DNA of 64,000 nucleotides, from contig NZ_MZXV01000032.1 of the NCBI RefSeq assembly GCF_003253745.1, forward strand, positions 434,001 through 498,000, in the 5' to 3' direction. Below the pieces are notes generated by a model. That model was given only the letters and a program-made list of their open reading frames with translations, ran no database searches and had not been told where the DNA came from. This DNA is from Mesorhizobium kowhaii (GTDB taxonomy: Bacteria; Pseudomonadota; Alphaproteobacteria; Rhizobiales; Rhizobiaceae). Made by a program: the position numbers and the translations under genes. Positions 27,266-36,156 of this stretch are shown in pieces (the stretch's first letter is position 1; the number at the start of each line of letters is the position of its first letter).

Positions 27266-29134
27266 ATGCGCAATGGCGACGATTGTCCCGCTACGGGCTC
27301 TTCGTGGTTGCAACGTCTTTACACCAGGTCACCGGCCTTGTTCTGCTTTTGCGGAATGGCGATCTTGATGACGGTGCTCTGGTCCCTGGGCTTCCAGCTC
27401 AACGGCGACGTGGACGACCTCGTCAAACTGCATGAAGTCCGTACCTTGCTTGAAACGGGCAACATCTTCGACCGGACGCTGCCCGGTGTTGCCCAGCCAG
27501 AGCCCTATGTCTCGCATTGGCCATGGATCGTGGACCTGCCCTATGCCGCCTTCGCGCGCCTGCTGATGCCGCTTGCCGGCTTCGAGCCGGCGCTGATGCT
27601 GGCAAGCTTTGCCGTCCCGCTGCTGCTGCTTGCGCCCGCGCTCTATTTCTACAATCGGCTGGTAATCGCTATGGGCTTTGCCAACCCGGCCGTTGCATTG
27701 CCGCTGGCTCTGATCTTTGCCGCGCGCAGCTTTTTCGAATACGCTCCGGGACGGATCGACTACCACAATCTGCAAATACTGCTTCTGCTCGCGGCCCTGG
27801 TTTTGATGTTGTCGCAGAACCGCTTCGCTGCCTTCATCAACGGGCTGCTGGCGGCCTTGGCTCTTGCCATCAGCGCCGAGTTCGCGCCGTTCTATGCGCT
27901 GGTGATGGCGGTCTATGCCGTTGACTGGATCTTCGGCCGCGAACAGGGTCCAGACAGGATCGTAGGCTTTGGGCTGGCATTGGCCCTAGGTGGGGTCGGC
28001 CTGTTTGCCACGATCGTGCCGCCTTCAGCCTATTTCGCCGTCAAATGCGACACCTATTCGGCGCCGCATGTGACGGCACTGGTCGCGGCCGGGCTTTCAT
28101 TTGCCGTGGTGCCCTTGCTTGTCGGCCGGCGCGGCGGATGGGCGACGCGGGCGGCAATTTTGCTGGTGTTCGCGGCCGCCAGCGCGGTGGCGCTGGTGTT
28201 GTTGTTCCCGCACTGCCTGGCCGGCCCTTATGCTTCGCTCGACGCCTATGTACGCGACAACATGCTCAACAGGATCCCTCAGGAACTGAGCCTGTTTCGA
28301 CGCCCTGATTTCGTTCTGTCAGGCAGCTTTCCCAGCATGGCGTTGCTGTTCGTCGGCGCGCTCGCCCCGGCGGTCATCTGCCTCAATCCGCAGAGCCGAA
28401 GCCGGCCGCTCGTCATCCTGGCGCTGTTCTCGCTGCTCGCACTGGCGCTGGCGATCGGCTACTTCCGCTACTTTCGCTATCTTCCGGTTTTTTCCGGCAT
28501 CGGTCTGACCTTCGTATTGGCGAGTTTCCTGCCACCAGATGCGGGACAGGGGCGCTATTTGAAATCGCACGTGCCAACGGCATCGCCAAGATACGCGTTG
28601 ATCCTGCCCGGTCTCGTCTTGTCCGTGGCGATGGCGCTATACCAGCTGTCGGCAAGGCCATCCCATGCAGCCATTCCAGCCGCCGAGTTTGCCGACAGTT
28701 GCGATCTCAGGCATTTTGAGCAGCGACAGGGTTGGCCGGCAGGCGCCGTCGTTCTTACGCCACCGTTGATCGGAGCGCATTTTCTCGCTCTTGCCGAAGG
28801 TCCCAAGGTGGTGACAATCCCCAACCACCCGTCGGCTCAAGGTATCGAACGGAGCTATCGCTTCCTTGATCCCTCGACCGCCGATCCGCGCGCGTTTCTC
28901 GATGCGTCCAAGGCGACGCATGTTGCGCTTTGCGGGTGGAGAGGCCCACCGTCGCCACATCTCGAAACCGCCTATCCATTCGCGGCGGCGCTGATGGAGG
29001 GGCACCCGCCGTCATGGCTCAGGGAGTGTCCGACGGATGCTTCCTCGCCGCTGCGGCTCTACAGCTACCGCAATGCCGATGGATCGGACGCCACCTGCCC
29101 TGTTTCGACGGCTTCTGCTCAGGCCCTGCCGTAA
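27266..29134 (+). CDS. Polytopic membrane protein, GT-C glycosyltransferase-like
   Basis: A 622-residue integral membrane protein with about 11-13 hydrophobic segments over residues 25-475 and a C-terminal soluble part of about 145 residues rich in Cys (residues near 478, 557 and 586). After the first segment comes an acidic loop (NGDVDDLVKLHE), and later EYAPGRIDYHNLQ; an Asp/Glu in the first external loop and a G-R-I-D-x-H-N motif are seen in STT3/PglB-like oligosaccharyltransferase relatives of the GT-C fold. This supports a lipid-linked sugar transferase in the inner membrane, but no donor or acceptor can be named. GGGGAGG precedes the ATG. Convergent with the SDR gene (overlapping 3' ends by 16 bases). 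Confidence 0.65.
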   Translation: MRNGDDCPATGSSWLQRLYTRSPALFCFCGMAILMTVLWSLGFQLNGDVDDLVKLHEVRTLLETGNIFDRTLPGVAQPEPYVSHWPWIVDLPYAAFARLLMPLAGFEPALMLASFAVPLLLLAPALYFYNRLVIAMGFANPAVALPLALIFAARSFFEYAPGRIDYHNLQILLLLAALVLMLSQNRFAAFINGLLAALALAISAEFAPFYALVMAVYAVDWIFGREQGPDRIVGFGLALALGGVGLFATIVPPSAYFAVKCDTYSAPHVTALVAAGLSFAVVPLLVGRRGGWATRAAILLVFAAASAVALVLLFPHCLAGPYASLDAYVRDNMLNRIPQELSLFRRPDFVLSGSFPSMALLFVGALAPAVICLNPQSRSRPLVILALFSLLALALAIGYFRYFRYLPVFSGIGLTFVLASFLPPDAGQGRYLKSHVPTASPRYALILPGLVLSVAMALYQLSARPSHAAIPAAEFADSCDLRHFEQRQGWPAGAVVLTPPLIGAHFLALAEGPKVVTIPNHPSAQGIERSYRFLDPSTADPRAFLDASKATHVALCGWRGPPSPHLETAYPFAAALMEGHPPSWLRECPTDASSPLRLYSYRNADGSDATCPVSTASAQALP

Positions 29135-29826
29135 AGCGGCACCAGCGTTCCGCTCATCGCCTGATTGGCTGGCGAGGCGAGATAGGCGATGGCTTCGGCG
29201 GCTGCTTCGAGACTGACCCATTTGGTGACATCGGCATCCGGCATATCGGCGCGGTTTGCCGGCGTATCAAGCGTCGATGGCGCAACGGCATTGACCAGGA
29301 TGCCCTTGCCTTTCAACTCCTCGGCCATCGCCACCGTCATCGCCGCCACCGCGGCCTTGCTGGCGGCATAGGCGACCATGCCGGCGCCGCGCCGCGGGTC
29401 GAGCCCGGCGCGCGCAGTGACATTGACGATGCGGCCCGCGACGTCCGACGCCAGCATCGAGCGTACCGCCGCGCGGCAGCACAGGAAGGTGGTGCTTGCA
29501 TTGGTGTCCATCATCTCGGCAAAGGACGCCGACTCGATCTTTTCCACCGGCGCCGCTGTGAAGCCGCCGGCCAAGTGGATCGAACCCCACAGACCTGGAA
29601 CCTGGCTGTAGAACGCCTCGACCTTGGCGGAGTCCGAGAGATCGACATTGTGCACCAGCTTGACACGGTCATGCTCGGTAAAGGGGAAATGCCCGGGCGC
29701 CGCTGCATGGGCATTGGGCACATGGCAGATCGCGCCTTCACTCAGCAGTTTGCCGACGACTGCACCACCGAGCGCCCCGGTGCCTCCGGTCACGACAATA
29801 TGCCTGCCTTCAAGTGTTTCCGTCAT
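29119..29826 (-). CDS. SDR family oxidoreductase
   Basis: A 235-residue short-chain dehydrogenase. Cofactor-binding TGGTGALGGAVVGKL at residues 13-27, then HLAGGF in place of NNAG, Ser in NVTARAG (the usual catalytic serine position is occupied by Thr/Ala) and YAASKAAV giving Tyr/Lys. The unusual NNAG and serine regions suggest a divergent specificity. AGGAG lies 8 bases before the ATG. No operon partner is evident: the membrane-protein gene is convergent and the decarboxylase gene ends 190 bases upstream. Substrate unknown. Confidence 0.78.
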   Translation of the reverse strand: MTETLEGRHIVVTGGTGALGGAVVGKLLSEGAICHVPNAHAAAPGHFPFTEHDRVKLVHNVDLSDSAKVEAFYSQVPGLWGSIHLAGGFTAAPVEKIESASFAEMMDTNASTTFLCCRAAVRSMLASDVAGRIVNVTARAGLDPRRGAGMVAYAASKAAVAAMTVAMAEELKGKGILVNAVAPSTLDTPANRADMPDADVTKWVSLEAAAEAIAYLASPANQAMSGTLVPLYGRA

Positions 29827-30016
29827 CCTGGACCGCTCCTGTCATATTTTTATGATTATGTCGCTTGTTAGCCGCCCGACGCAGAGCGTCGCGCCTTTCG
29901 CACGATCACTCAACTGATATCTCGACATGGCAGTTGTTGCGTCTTTGCATGTGTAGGCCGCCAGCCAGCCGGGTCCATGCCAGGCTGAGACGTGAAGCAC
30001 GTTGCGCCGCCACTCT

Positions 30017-31618
30017 TCAGTCGACTGTGATTTCGATGACGCGCGGCAGACCGGTTGCCCGGGCGCGTTTCAACGCGTCCGCCAGAGCGTCGATATCGGC
30101 AAGCCGTTCGGCGCCAAGGCGATAGGCTTCGGCCAGCTTGCAGAAATCCGGCGGCGCCGGCGACACGCCGACCGGCTCGACGCCAACATCGAGCATCGAG
30201 GTTTCGATCTCGCGGTAGCCGCGATTGTTCCAGACGACGAAGATGACCGGCGCCTGGGCATCAAGTGCGGCGCCCAGTTCCGGCAGCGTGAACTGGAAGC
30301 CGCCGTCACCCGTGAGACAGACCACCGGCGCATCGGGCACTGCAAGGGCGGCGCCGATCGCCGCCGGCGGGCCGTAGCCGAGCGCGCCGAAGCCGGTGGC
30401 GGCATTGAACCAGCCGCCGGGACGGTCATGATCGTAGTAGAGGTTGGCGGCATAGATCGGCTGTGTCGAATCGCCGACGATGAGCGCGCCCGGCAATGCG
30501 TCGCGGATCACCTCCACGGCGCGCACCTGCGCCTGCAGCGTCGGACTGATCTCGGCAAAAGCCGCTTCCCGTGCAGCGGCGGCGCGCGACGGGCCGCCCT
30601 CGCTTGCCGGGACATGGCTGGTTTCCAGGAGCAGCGCTTCGAGCGCCTCGGCGCAATCGGCCCGAATCGAAACCGTCGCCGGGCGGCGGGCAAGCTGGTC
30701 TGCGCCGATATCGATGCGGATCAGATTGGCGGGCAGGACGAAACCGCCATCGCTGTAGCCATCATAGTCGGTCGGGCCGAATTCGGTGCCGGCGGCAATG
30801 ACCAGATCCGCCTCAGTCATCAACGCCCGCACTGCCTTCAGGCTGGGGCTGGCCGGCACGCAAAGCGGATGGGCATGCAGGAGGCCGCGCGCATTGGCGG
30901 TCTCGACGACCGGCGCTCCCAGTCGTTCGGCCAGACGCCGCAACGGCGCTTCGGCGCGTTTGGCGCCGCCGCCGGCCAGGATCAGCGGACGGCGCGCGGC
31001 GGCGATGAGTTTGGCCGCGCTGGCGATTGCCGCGCCGTCCGGCGCGGGTGGTGCTGCATTGCTCAGCATGGCAGCGATGCCATCCGCCGGCTTGACCATG
31101 ACGTCGGTCGGGATTTCGATATGCACCGGACCGGGCCGGGCCGATGAAAACAGCGCGAAGGCGTGTGCCAGCGCGCGGGGCAGTTCACCAGCCTCGGTGA
31201 CCCGCTGCGAAGACAGCGCCACCTTCTCCATCATGCCGCGCTGGTCGGGCAGTTCATGCAGATGGCCGAGGCCCTTGCCCAGCGTCGGGGTGGCGTTGAC
31301 GCCTGAGATCACCAGCATCGGCACCGAATCGGCGCGCGCCTGTCCCATGGCGGTGATGGTGTTGGTCAGCCCCGGTCCGGTGATGACGAAGGCGACGCCC
31401 GGCCTGCCGCTGGCGCGCGCATAGCCGTCGGCCATGAAGCCGGCGCCCTGCTCATGGCGCGGCGTGACATGGCGTATCTTCGAGCGCGCCAACCCCCGGT
31501 AGAGTTCGACCGTATGCACGCCGGGAATGCCGAAGACAGTGTCGACGCCATGGGCTTCGAGCAACGAAATGAGCGCCTCGCCGACGGTCGTCCCAGTGGT
31601 GGTCCCAACGGTGGTCAT
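30017..31618 (-). CDS. aruI: Thiamine-diphosphate 2-oxoacid decarboxylase, 5-guanidino-2-oxopentanoate decarboxylase-like (AruI)
   Basis: A 533-residue ThDP enzyme of the acetolactate synthase superfamily. The activating Glu is in PRHEQGAGFMADGYAR near residue 48, and the Mg-ThDP motif runs GDGGFQFTLPELG to VVWNN near residues 425-455. It most resembles AruI, which decarboxylates 2-ketoarginine to 4-guanidinobutanal in the arginine transaminase pathway. The start ATG at 31618 overlaps the stop of the amidinohydrolase gene (ATGA), so the two are translationally coupled, supporting a guanidino-compound role. No arginine transaminase (AruH) gene is in the window, so the keto acid must come from elsewhere. 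Alternative: another branched or cyclic 2-oxo acid decarboxylase. Confidence 0.75.
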   Translation of the reverse strand: MTTVGTTTGTTVGEALISLLEAHGVDTVFGIPGVHTVELYRGLARSKIRHVTPRHEQGAGFMADGYARASGRPGVAFVITGPGLTNTITAMGQARADSVPMLVISGVNATPTLGKGLGHLHELPDQRGMMEKVALSSQRVTEAGELPRALAHAFALFSSARPGPVHIEIPTDVMVKPADGIAAMLSNAAPPAPDGAAIASAAKLIAAARRPLILAGGGAKRAEAPLRRLAERLGAPVVETANARGLLHAHPLCVPASPSLKAVRALMTEADLVIAAGTEFGPTDYDGYSDGGFVLPANLIRIDIGADQLARRPATVSIRADCAEALEALLLETSHVPASEGGPSRAAAAREAAFAEISPTLQAQVRAVEVIRDALPGALIVGDSTQPIYAANLYYDHDRPGGWFNAATGFGALGYGPPAAIGAALAVPDAPVVCLTGDGGFQFTLPELGAALDAQAPVIFVVWNNRGYREIETSMLDVGVEPVGVSPAPPDFCKLAEAYRLGAERLADIDALADALKRARATGLPRVIEITVD

Positions 31619-32490
31619 TGGCGCAGCACCGGGCGTGTCAGGCAGGTCGGGCCACCCTCGCAAGCGATGCAGAGCGCATCCGCCTCGAAGGTGGAAACCG
31701 TGCAGCCGGCCGCCTGCATGGCAGCCGCCGTCCTGGGAAAGCCGGCGACGGCGATCACCTGGCGCGGCGCCGTCGGCAGCACATTGAGGCTGAGCCCGCT
31801 GGAAGCATGGAACTCATCGGCATCGCCCTCGACCAGCGTGATGCCGCGCCCCTTCAGCATCTGGTAGAAGGCGGCCGGCAGCAGCGGCGCGTAGACCAGC
31901 GCCAGATCGTCGGCAAGCGGACTGATCACCGACATCAGGTGCAGGCAGGCTTCCTCGCCGTGCCAGAGCGGCAGATCGAAGCCAAAAACCGAAATGCCTT
32001 TCGGCGAAAGCAGATTTGAAAGCTGCTGGATGCCATCCTGGTTGGTGCGCACGCCACGGCCAACGGCCAGCGTGTTTGCATCCACCCAGACGCAGTCGCC
32101 GCCTTCCACCTGGCCCGGATCATCGATGCGGCCGAGGATGGGAATGCCCAGGCGTTTGTAAGCTGCTTCGTGCAGGCCCGGTTCAGCCCGGCGCAGCGCT
32201 TTGCCCATTGCAAGAATGATCGCGCCGTGATCGGTCATCAGCGACGGATCATGGGTGAAGACCGAATCGGCCAGCCCGTCATCGGCATCCGTCAGCCATT
32301 CGACCTCGGCGCCGGAGGCCGAAACCAGCTGCGTCAATCGCTCATGCTGGGCAGTGGCCTTTCCCGGCTCAAAGCCCGGGCCGTAGTGCCATTCCTGCGC
32401 CCTGGCATCACGCATGGCGCCGGCGGCGGACCGCATAAGCACGCGTTTCAGCGGTCCGGCCATGGATTGCGACCCGTATGATTTGCCCAC
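31615..32490 (-). CDS. Dimethylarginine dimethylaminohydrolase/amidinotransferase-fold hydrolase
   Basis: A 291-residue guanidino-modifying enzyme fold. Seen: Asp-containing VFTHDPSLMTDHGAI near residue 82, VEGGDCVWVD near residue 127 (substrate Glu/Asp), the catalytic His in EEACLHLMS near residue 186 and the nucleophile Cys in EGGPTCLTRP near residue 283. This set is diagnostic for the DDAH/arginine-deiminase/agmatine-deiminase superfamily. Likely reaction: hydrolysis of arginine, N-methylarginine or a related guanidine to citrulline-type product plus an amine. The start is a GTG with GGGAG 6 bases upstream. Coupled to the AruI-like gene and divergent from a basic-amino-acid importer. Confidence 0.82.
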   Translation of the reverse strand: MGKSYGSQSMAGPLKRVLMRSAAGAMRDARAQEWHYGPGFEPGKATAQHERLTQLVSASGAEVEWLTDADDGLADSVFTHDPSLMTDHGAIILAMGKALRRAEPGLHEAAYKRLGIPILGRIDDPGQVEGGDCVWVDANTLAVGRGVRTNQDGIQQLSNLLSPKGISVFGFDLPLWHGEEACLHLMSVISPLADDLALVYAPLLPAAFYQMLKGRGITLVEGDADEFHASSGLSLNVLPTAPRQVIAVAGFPRTAAAMQAAGCTVSTFEADALCIACEGGPTCLTRPVLRQ

Positions 32491-32681
32491 TAAATTCTCC
32501 CGAGACGTCCGTTGCCGCCACTAACCACTACAGCAGGCTGTGATCAATAGTCCAAAAACCATGGTTGACGGAGGCAAGCGGAACGGTCCATCTTGAGAAC
32601 GGGAATTCTGTCCAGTGACGGGTAAATGGGTAAAAGATACCAGCAGCGACGAGCTCGACCACTCCACGGAGCGTCGAAGGG

Positions 32682-33497
32682 ATGATGGCGCAAAGCGCCG
32701 CGTCCGTACTGAAACACACGGCGCAAGACGGCGCCGCCGAAGCCATCCATGTCGAGAACCTGCACAAGAGGTTCGGTGAGTTGCATGTGCTGAAGGGCGT
32801 CTCGCTGTCGGCGCGCGACGGCGAGGTCATCGCCATCATCGGCGGCTCAGGCTCGGGCAAATCGACACTGCTGCGCTGCATCAACTGCCTGGAGAACCCG
32901 ACCAGCGGCATCATCCGCGTCAATGGCGAGGAGATCAAGCTGAAGGCGGACAGCCACGGCCACACAGTTCCGGCCGACCGCAAGCAGATCGAGCGCATCC
33001 GCTCCAAGCTCGGCATGGTGTTCCAGAACTTCAACCTGTGGAGCCACATGACGCTGATCGAGAACGTCATCGAGGTTCCCGTGCATGTGCTTGGCGTCAA
33101 GCGCGACGTGGCGATCAGCGGGGCCGAGAAGCTGCTCGCCCGCGTCGGCCTCGCCGAAAAGCGCGACGTCTATCCGGCCTATCTGTCGGGCGGCCAGCAG
33201 CAGCGCGCCGCGATCGCGCGGGCGCTGGCCATCAATCCGCGCGTCATGCTGTTCGACGAGCCGACCTCGGCGCTCGACCCCGAACTGGTCGGCGAAGTGC
33301 TGAAGGTGATCGGCGACCTGGCGCGCGAAGGCCGCACCATGGTGCTGGTCACCCACGAGATGAAGTTCGCCCGCGAGGTCGCGACGCATGTCGTCTATCT
33401 CTACAATGGATTGGTCGAGGAAGAAGGACCGCCGGAGCAGATCTTCGGCGCGCCCAGATCCGAAAGGCTCAAGCAGTTCATCCGAAACATCGGCTAG
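32682..33497 (+). CDS. Polar/basic amino acid ABC transporter ATPase (HisP/GlnQ type)
   Basis: A 271-residue ATPase with Walker A GGSGSGKST near residue 54, the long insertion between Walker A and Q-loop typical of HisP (EEIKLKADSHGHTVPADRKQ), Q-loop VFQNFNLWSHMT, signature YLSGGQQQR and Walker B VMLFDEPTSALDPE. The NLW version of the Q-loop is characteristic of arginine/ornithine/histidine/octopine importers. The start is one of two adjacent ATG codons at 32682 and 32685. First gene of a four-gene importer with its substrate-binding protein and two permeases, divergent from the arginine-hydrolase-like gene. Confidence 0.9.
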   Translation: MMAQSAASVLKHTAQDGAAEAIHVENLHKRFGELHVLKGVSLSARDGEVIAIIGGSGSGKSTLLRCINCLENPTSGIIRVNGEEIKLKADSHGHTVPADRKQIERIRSKLGMVFQNFNLWSHMTLIENVIEVPVHVLGVKRDVAISGAEKLLARVGLAEKRDVYPAYLSGGQQQRAAIARALAINPRVMLFDEPTSALDPELVGEVLKVIGDLAREGRTMVLVTHEMKFAREVATHVVYLYNGLVEEEGPPEQIFGAPRSERLKQFIRNIG

Positions 33498-33552
33498 GAC
33501 AGGCCGAGACGGAAGAAAACCGGGAACCAACAACAAACTGGGAGTCGTGAAA

Positions 33553-34347
33553 ATGAAGACTGTTCTGAAGACATTTGCCGTAGCGCTGCTGCTGGGCGTC
33601 GCCGCCATGGGCGTGGCCAAGGCCGATCCGGTCAAGATCGGCGTCGCCGCCGAACCCTATCCGCCCTTCACCTCGCCGGATGCTTCGGGCAAGTGGGTCG
33701 GCTGGGAGATCGATTTCATCGACGCCGTATGCGCCGAAGAGAAGCTCGACTGCGTCATCACCCCGGTTGCCTGGGACGGCATCATTCCGGCGCTGACGAC
33801 CAAGAAGATCGATGTCATCGCCAGCTCGATGTCGATCACCGCCGAGCGCAAGAAGACGATCGACTTCTCCGACAAATATTACAACACGCCAACGGCGATC
33901 ATCGGTCCCAAGGACCAGAAATTCGGCCCGGCGCCCGCGGACCTCAAGGGCAAGGTCGTCGGGGTTCAGGTGTCGACCGTGCATGCCGTATACGCCAAGA
34001 AGCACTTCACCGAGGCATCCGAGATTAAGGAGTACCAGACCCAGGACGAAGCCAACCAGGATCTTGCCGCCGGCCGTCTCGACGCGGTGCAGGCCGATTC
34101 CATCGCGCTTGGCGAATTCCTCAAGTCGGACCAGGGCAAGGCGTGCTGCGATCTCAAGGGCATGGTGGCTCCGGACGATGAAGTGCTCGGACCGGGCGTC
34201 GGTGCCGGCGTGCGCAAGGAGGACACCGACCTGAAGGATAAGATCAACGCCGGCATCAAGGCCATCCGAGCCAATGGCAAGTATGACGAGATCTCGAAGA
34301 AGTACTTCGATTTCGATATTTACGGCGGCCCGACGCAGTCGAACTGA
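33553..34347 (+). CDS. Basic amino acid ABC transporter substrate-binding protein
   Basis: A 264-residue type II periplasmic binding protein. The signal peptide covers residues 1-24 (VAAMGVAKA/DP). Family segments: KIGVAAEPYPPFTSPDASG, WEIDFIDAVCAEEKLDCV, ASSMSITAERKKTIDFSDKYY and NQDLAAGRLDAVQADS, which match the lysine/arginine/ornithine and octopine/nopaline binding group; paired cysteines near residues 65 and 71 resemble the disulfide of that group. GGGAG lies before the ATG. A strong hairpin follows the gene. Probable ligands are arginine, methylarginine, ornithine or related opines. Confidence 0.9.
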   Translation: MKTVLKTFAVALLLGVAAMGVAKADPVKIGVAAEPYPPFTSPDASGKWVGWEIDFIDAVCAEEKLDCVITPVAWDGIIPALTTKKIDVIASSMSITAERKKTIDFSDKYYNTPTAIIGPKDQKFGPAPADLKGKVVGVQVSTVHAVYAKKHFTEASEIKEYQTQDEANQDLAAGRLDAVQADSIALGEFLKSDQGKACCDLKGMVAPDDEVLGPGVGAGVRKEDTDLKDKINAGIKAIRANGKYDEISKKYFDFDIYGGPTQSN

Positions 34348-34368
34348 CATCGTCCACGCATGAGCAAC

Positions 34369-34395
34369 AACCGCACGGCATCGCGCCGTGCGGTT
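34369..34395 (+). other. Hairpin between binding-protein and permease genes
   Basis: A perfect 11-bp stem (AACCGCACGGC at 34369-34379 with GCCGTGCGGTT at 34385-34395) and 5-base loop, 21 bases after the binding-protein stop, without a long U-tract. It fits mRNA protection or partial termination, giving excess binding protein. Confidence 0.7.
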
Positions 34396-34434
34396 CGCCG
34401 GAACCTGTCCACTCACGCTTTCCGCTGACGAGAA

Positions 34435-35220
34435 TTGACAGCGGCTGACGCCAGCAATTCGGGGGCGACGCTGATCGACGCATTTCTTTCGGCCTCCACG
34501 GCCGGCATCATCGAGCTTCTCTCGCCCAATCCGCCGGGCTGGGGCGGTGCTCTTTTGGTTGGGCTGCTCCATTCGATCGAGATCGCGCTGGGCGCCACGT
34601 GCCTCGGTCTCTTGATCGGCACCGGCGGCGCCTATGGCAAGCTCTATGGCGGGCCGGTGGTGCGCGATCTGCTGGCGGTCTACACCACCATCGTGCGCGC
34701 CGTGCCCGAACTGGTGCTGATCCTGCTGCTCTATTATGCCGGAACCGACCTGATCAACCAGGCGCTGACGGCAATGGGCTATCAGCGCGTCGACATCAGC
34801 GGCCTTGCCGCCGGCATCGCCGTGCTCGGCTTTGTCCAGGGCGCCTATTCGACCGAGGTGATACGCGGTGCGATCCTGGCCATTCCCCAGGGGCAAATTG
34901 AAGCTGCCCGCGCGTATGGCATGTCTCCCGGCCTGCTGTTGCGGCGCATCACCTTGCCGGCCATGCTGCCCTTCGCCATACCGGGCCTCGCCAATCTCTG
35001 GCTGATTGCCACCAAGGACACCGCGCTGCTGGCGGTCGTCGGCTTCTATGAACTGGCGCTGGCAACACGGCAGGCTGCTGGCGTCACCAAAGCCTATTTC
35101 ACCTTCTTTTTCGCCGCCGCCGTGCTCTATCTTCTGCTGTCGCTGTTTTCCAATCTGATCATCGGCCGTGTCGAGGCCTGGTCGCGGCGTGGCATGCCTT
35201 CGCTCAAGGAGGCGCGCTGA
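34435..35220 (+). CDS. Amino acid ABC transporter permease (HisQ-like)
   Basis: A 261-residue membrane subunit with five hydrophobic segments and the polar-amino-acid permease features: TIVRAVPELVLILLLYY near residue 80, QGAYSTEVIRGAILAIPQGQIEAARAYGMS (the EAA loop that docks on the ATPase) near residue 140. No ATG lies in the N-terminal part; the frame opens at a TTG (34435) with only a weak GACGAG site, so the start is uncertain by a few codons. The next permease gene begins at its stop (TGATG overlap). Confidence 0.85.
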   Translation: MTAADASNSGATLIDAFLSASTAGIIELLSPNPPGWGGALLVGLLHSIEIALGATCLGLLIGTGGAYGKLYGGPVVRDLLAVYTTIVRAVPELVLILLLYYAGTDLINQALTAMGYQRVDISGLAAGIAVLGFVQGAYSTEVIRGAILAIPQGQIEAARAYGMSPGLLLRRITLPAMLPFAIPGLANLWLIATKDTALLAVVGFYELALATRQAAGVTKAYFTFFFAAAVLYLLLSLFSNLIIGRVEAWSRRGMPSLKEAR

Positions 35221-36029
35221 TGGCCACCGAAGCCGCCATCATCAACGTCGTCGCGCGAACGTCGCTGTGGCTGCAGCCGCACCGCATCGTGCTGATCCTG
35301 ATCGCGCTGGGCCTGGTCCTGGCGGCCGCCTTTTTCATGCGCTGGGACTGGCTGCCGCAGTACTATGAAATGGGACTGATCGGCATCTGGCGCTCGCTGT
35401 GGATCCTGGCCGTCACCTGCGTGCTGGGCTTCCTGCTCGCCGTGCCGCTCGGGCTGGCGCAGGCGACCGGCTCCTTCTGGTTCGCAGCACCGGCCAAGGT
35501 CTTTTGCACAGTGATCCGGGGCACGCCGCTGCTGATCCAGCTGTGGCTGCTCTACTACGGCCTCGGCTCGCTGTTTCCGCAATATCCGTGGATCCGCGAG
35601 TCGTGGATGTGGCCATATCTCAGGCAAGCCTGGCCCTATGGCGTGCTGGCACTGACGCTGTCTTTCGCCGGTTATGAGGGCGAGGTGATGCGCGGCGCCT
35701 TTGCCGGCGTTCCCAAGGGCCAACTCGAGGCCGCCCGCGCCTTCGGCATGAGCCGCTGGAAGGCATTTCGCCGCATCTGGCTGCCGCAAGCCATCTACCG
35801 GGCGCTGCCGACGCTGACCGGTGAAACCGTGCTGCAATTGAAATCTACGCCGCTGGTGGCGACGATCAGCGTCATCGATATCTTCGCCGTTTCGTCCAAG
35901 GTGCGGCAGGACACCTACCTCACCTACGAACCCTTGCTGCTGCTGGCGCTGATCTACATGACGATCACCGGTATTCTGGTCTTCGCCTTCAGCAGGATCG
36001 AGGCGCGGATCCCCAACAAGGTTGGTTAG
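35220..36029 (+). CDS. Amino acid ABC transporter permease (HisM-like)
   Basis: A 269-residue second permease subunit. It has the entry segment GIWRSLWILAVTCVLGF, the TVIRGTPLLIQLWLLYYG motif near residue 100, and an EAA loop FAGVPKGQLEAARAFGMSRWKAFRRIWLPQA near residue 165. The ATG shares a base with the upstream permease stop (TGATG), so translation is coupled. Completes the importer that pairs with the arginine-type enzymes. Directly followed by the GGGGAGTA repeat array. Confidence 0.9.
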   Translation: MATEAAIINVVARTSLWLQPHRIVLILIALGLVLAAAFFMRWDWLPQYYEMGLIGIWRSLWILAVTCVLGFLLAVPLGLAQATGSFWFAAPAKVFCTVIRGTPLLIQLWLLYYGLGSLFPQYPWIRESWMWPYLRQAWPYGVLALTLSFAGYEGEVMRGAFAGVPKGQLEAARAFGMSRWKAFRRIWLPQAIYRALPTLTGETVLQLKSTPLVATISVIDIFAVSSKVRQDTYLTYEPLLLLALIYMTITGILVFAFSRIEARIPNKVG

Positions 36030-36031
36030 AG

Positions 36032-36065
36032 GGGAGTAGGGGAGTAGGGGAGTAGGGGAGTAGGC
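36032..36065 (+). repeat. Four tandem GGGGAGTA units: G-quadruplex motif
   Basis: Four exact 8-base units GGGGAGTA at 36032-36063 followed by GG. Four GGGG runs are separated by three 4-base AGTA loops, an ideal intramolecular G-quadruplex pattern on the coding strand, right after the permease stop. About 65 bases on, a degenerate opposite-strand echo (CCCACTCCC, TACTCCCC at 36130-36137, TATTCCC) precedes the reductase gene. Confidence 0.85.
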
Positions 36066-36156
36066 AGCCACTATTCACATTCACATTTCCATCCCCATTC
36101 GCTATTCACTGCTTGTTCCCCCACTCCCTTACTCCCCTATTCCCTTTAGGACCGCC

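Noticed and set aside
25493..27313. A 606-codon frame on the minus strand opposite rpsA
   Set aside because: It mirrors the S1 repeats and has no protein-like features of its own.
32557..32566. Palindrome AACCATGGTT in the divergent interval of the arginine locus
   Set aside because: Ten bases is short enough to arise by chance and no regulator is adjacent; kept only as a note.
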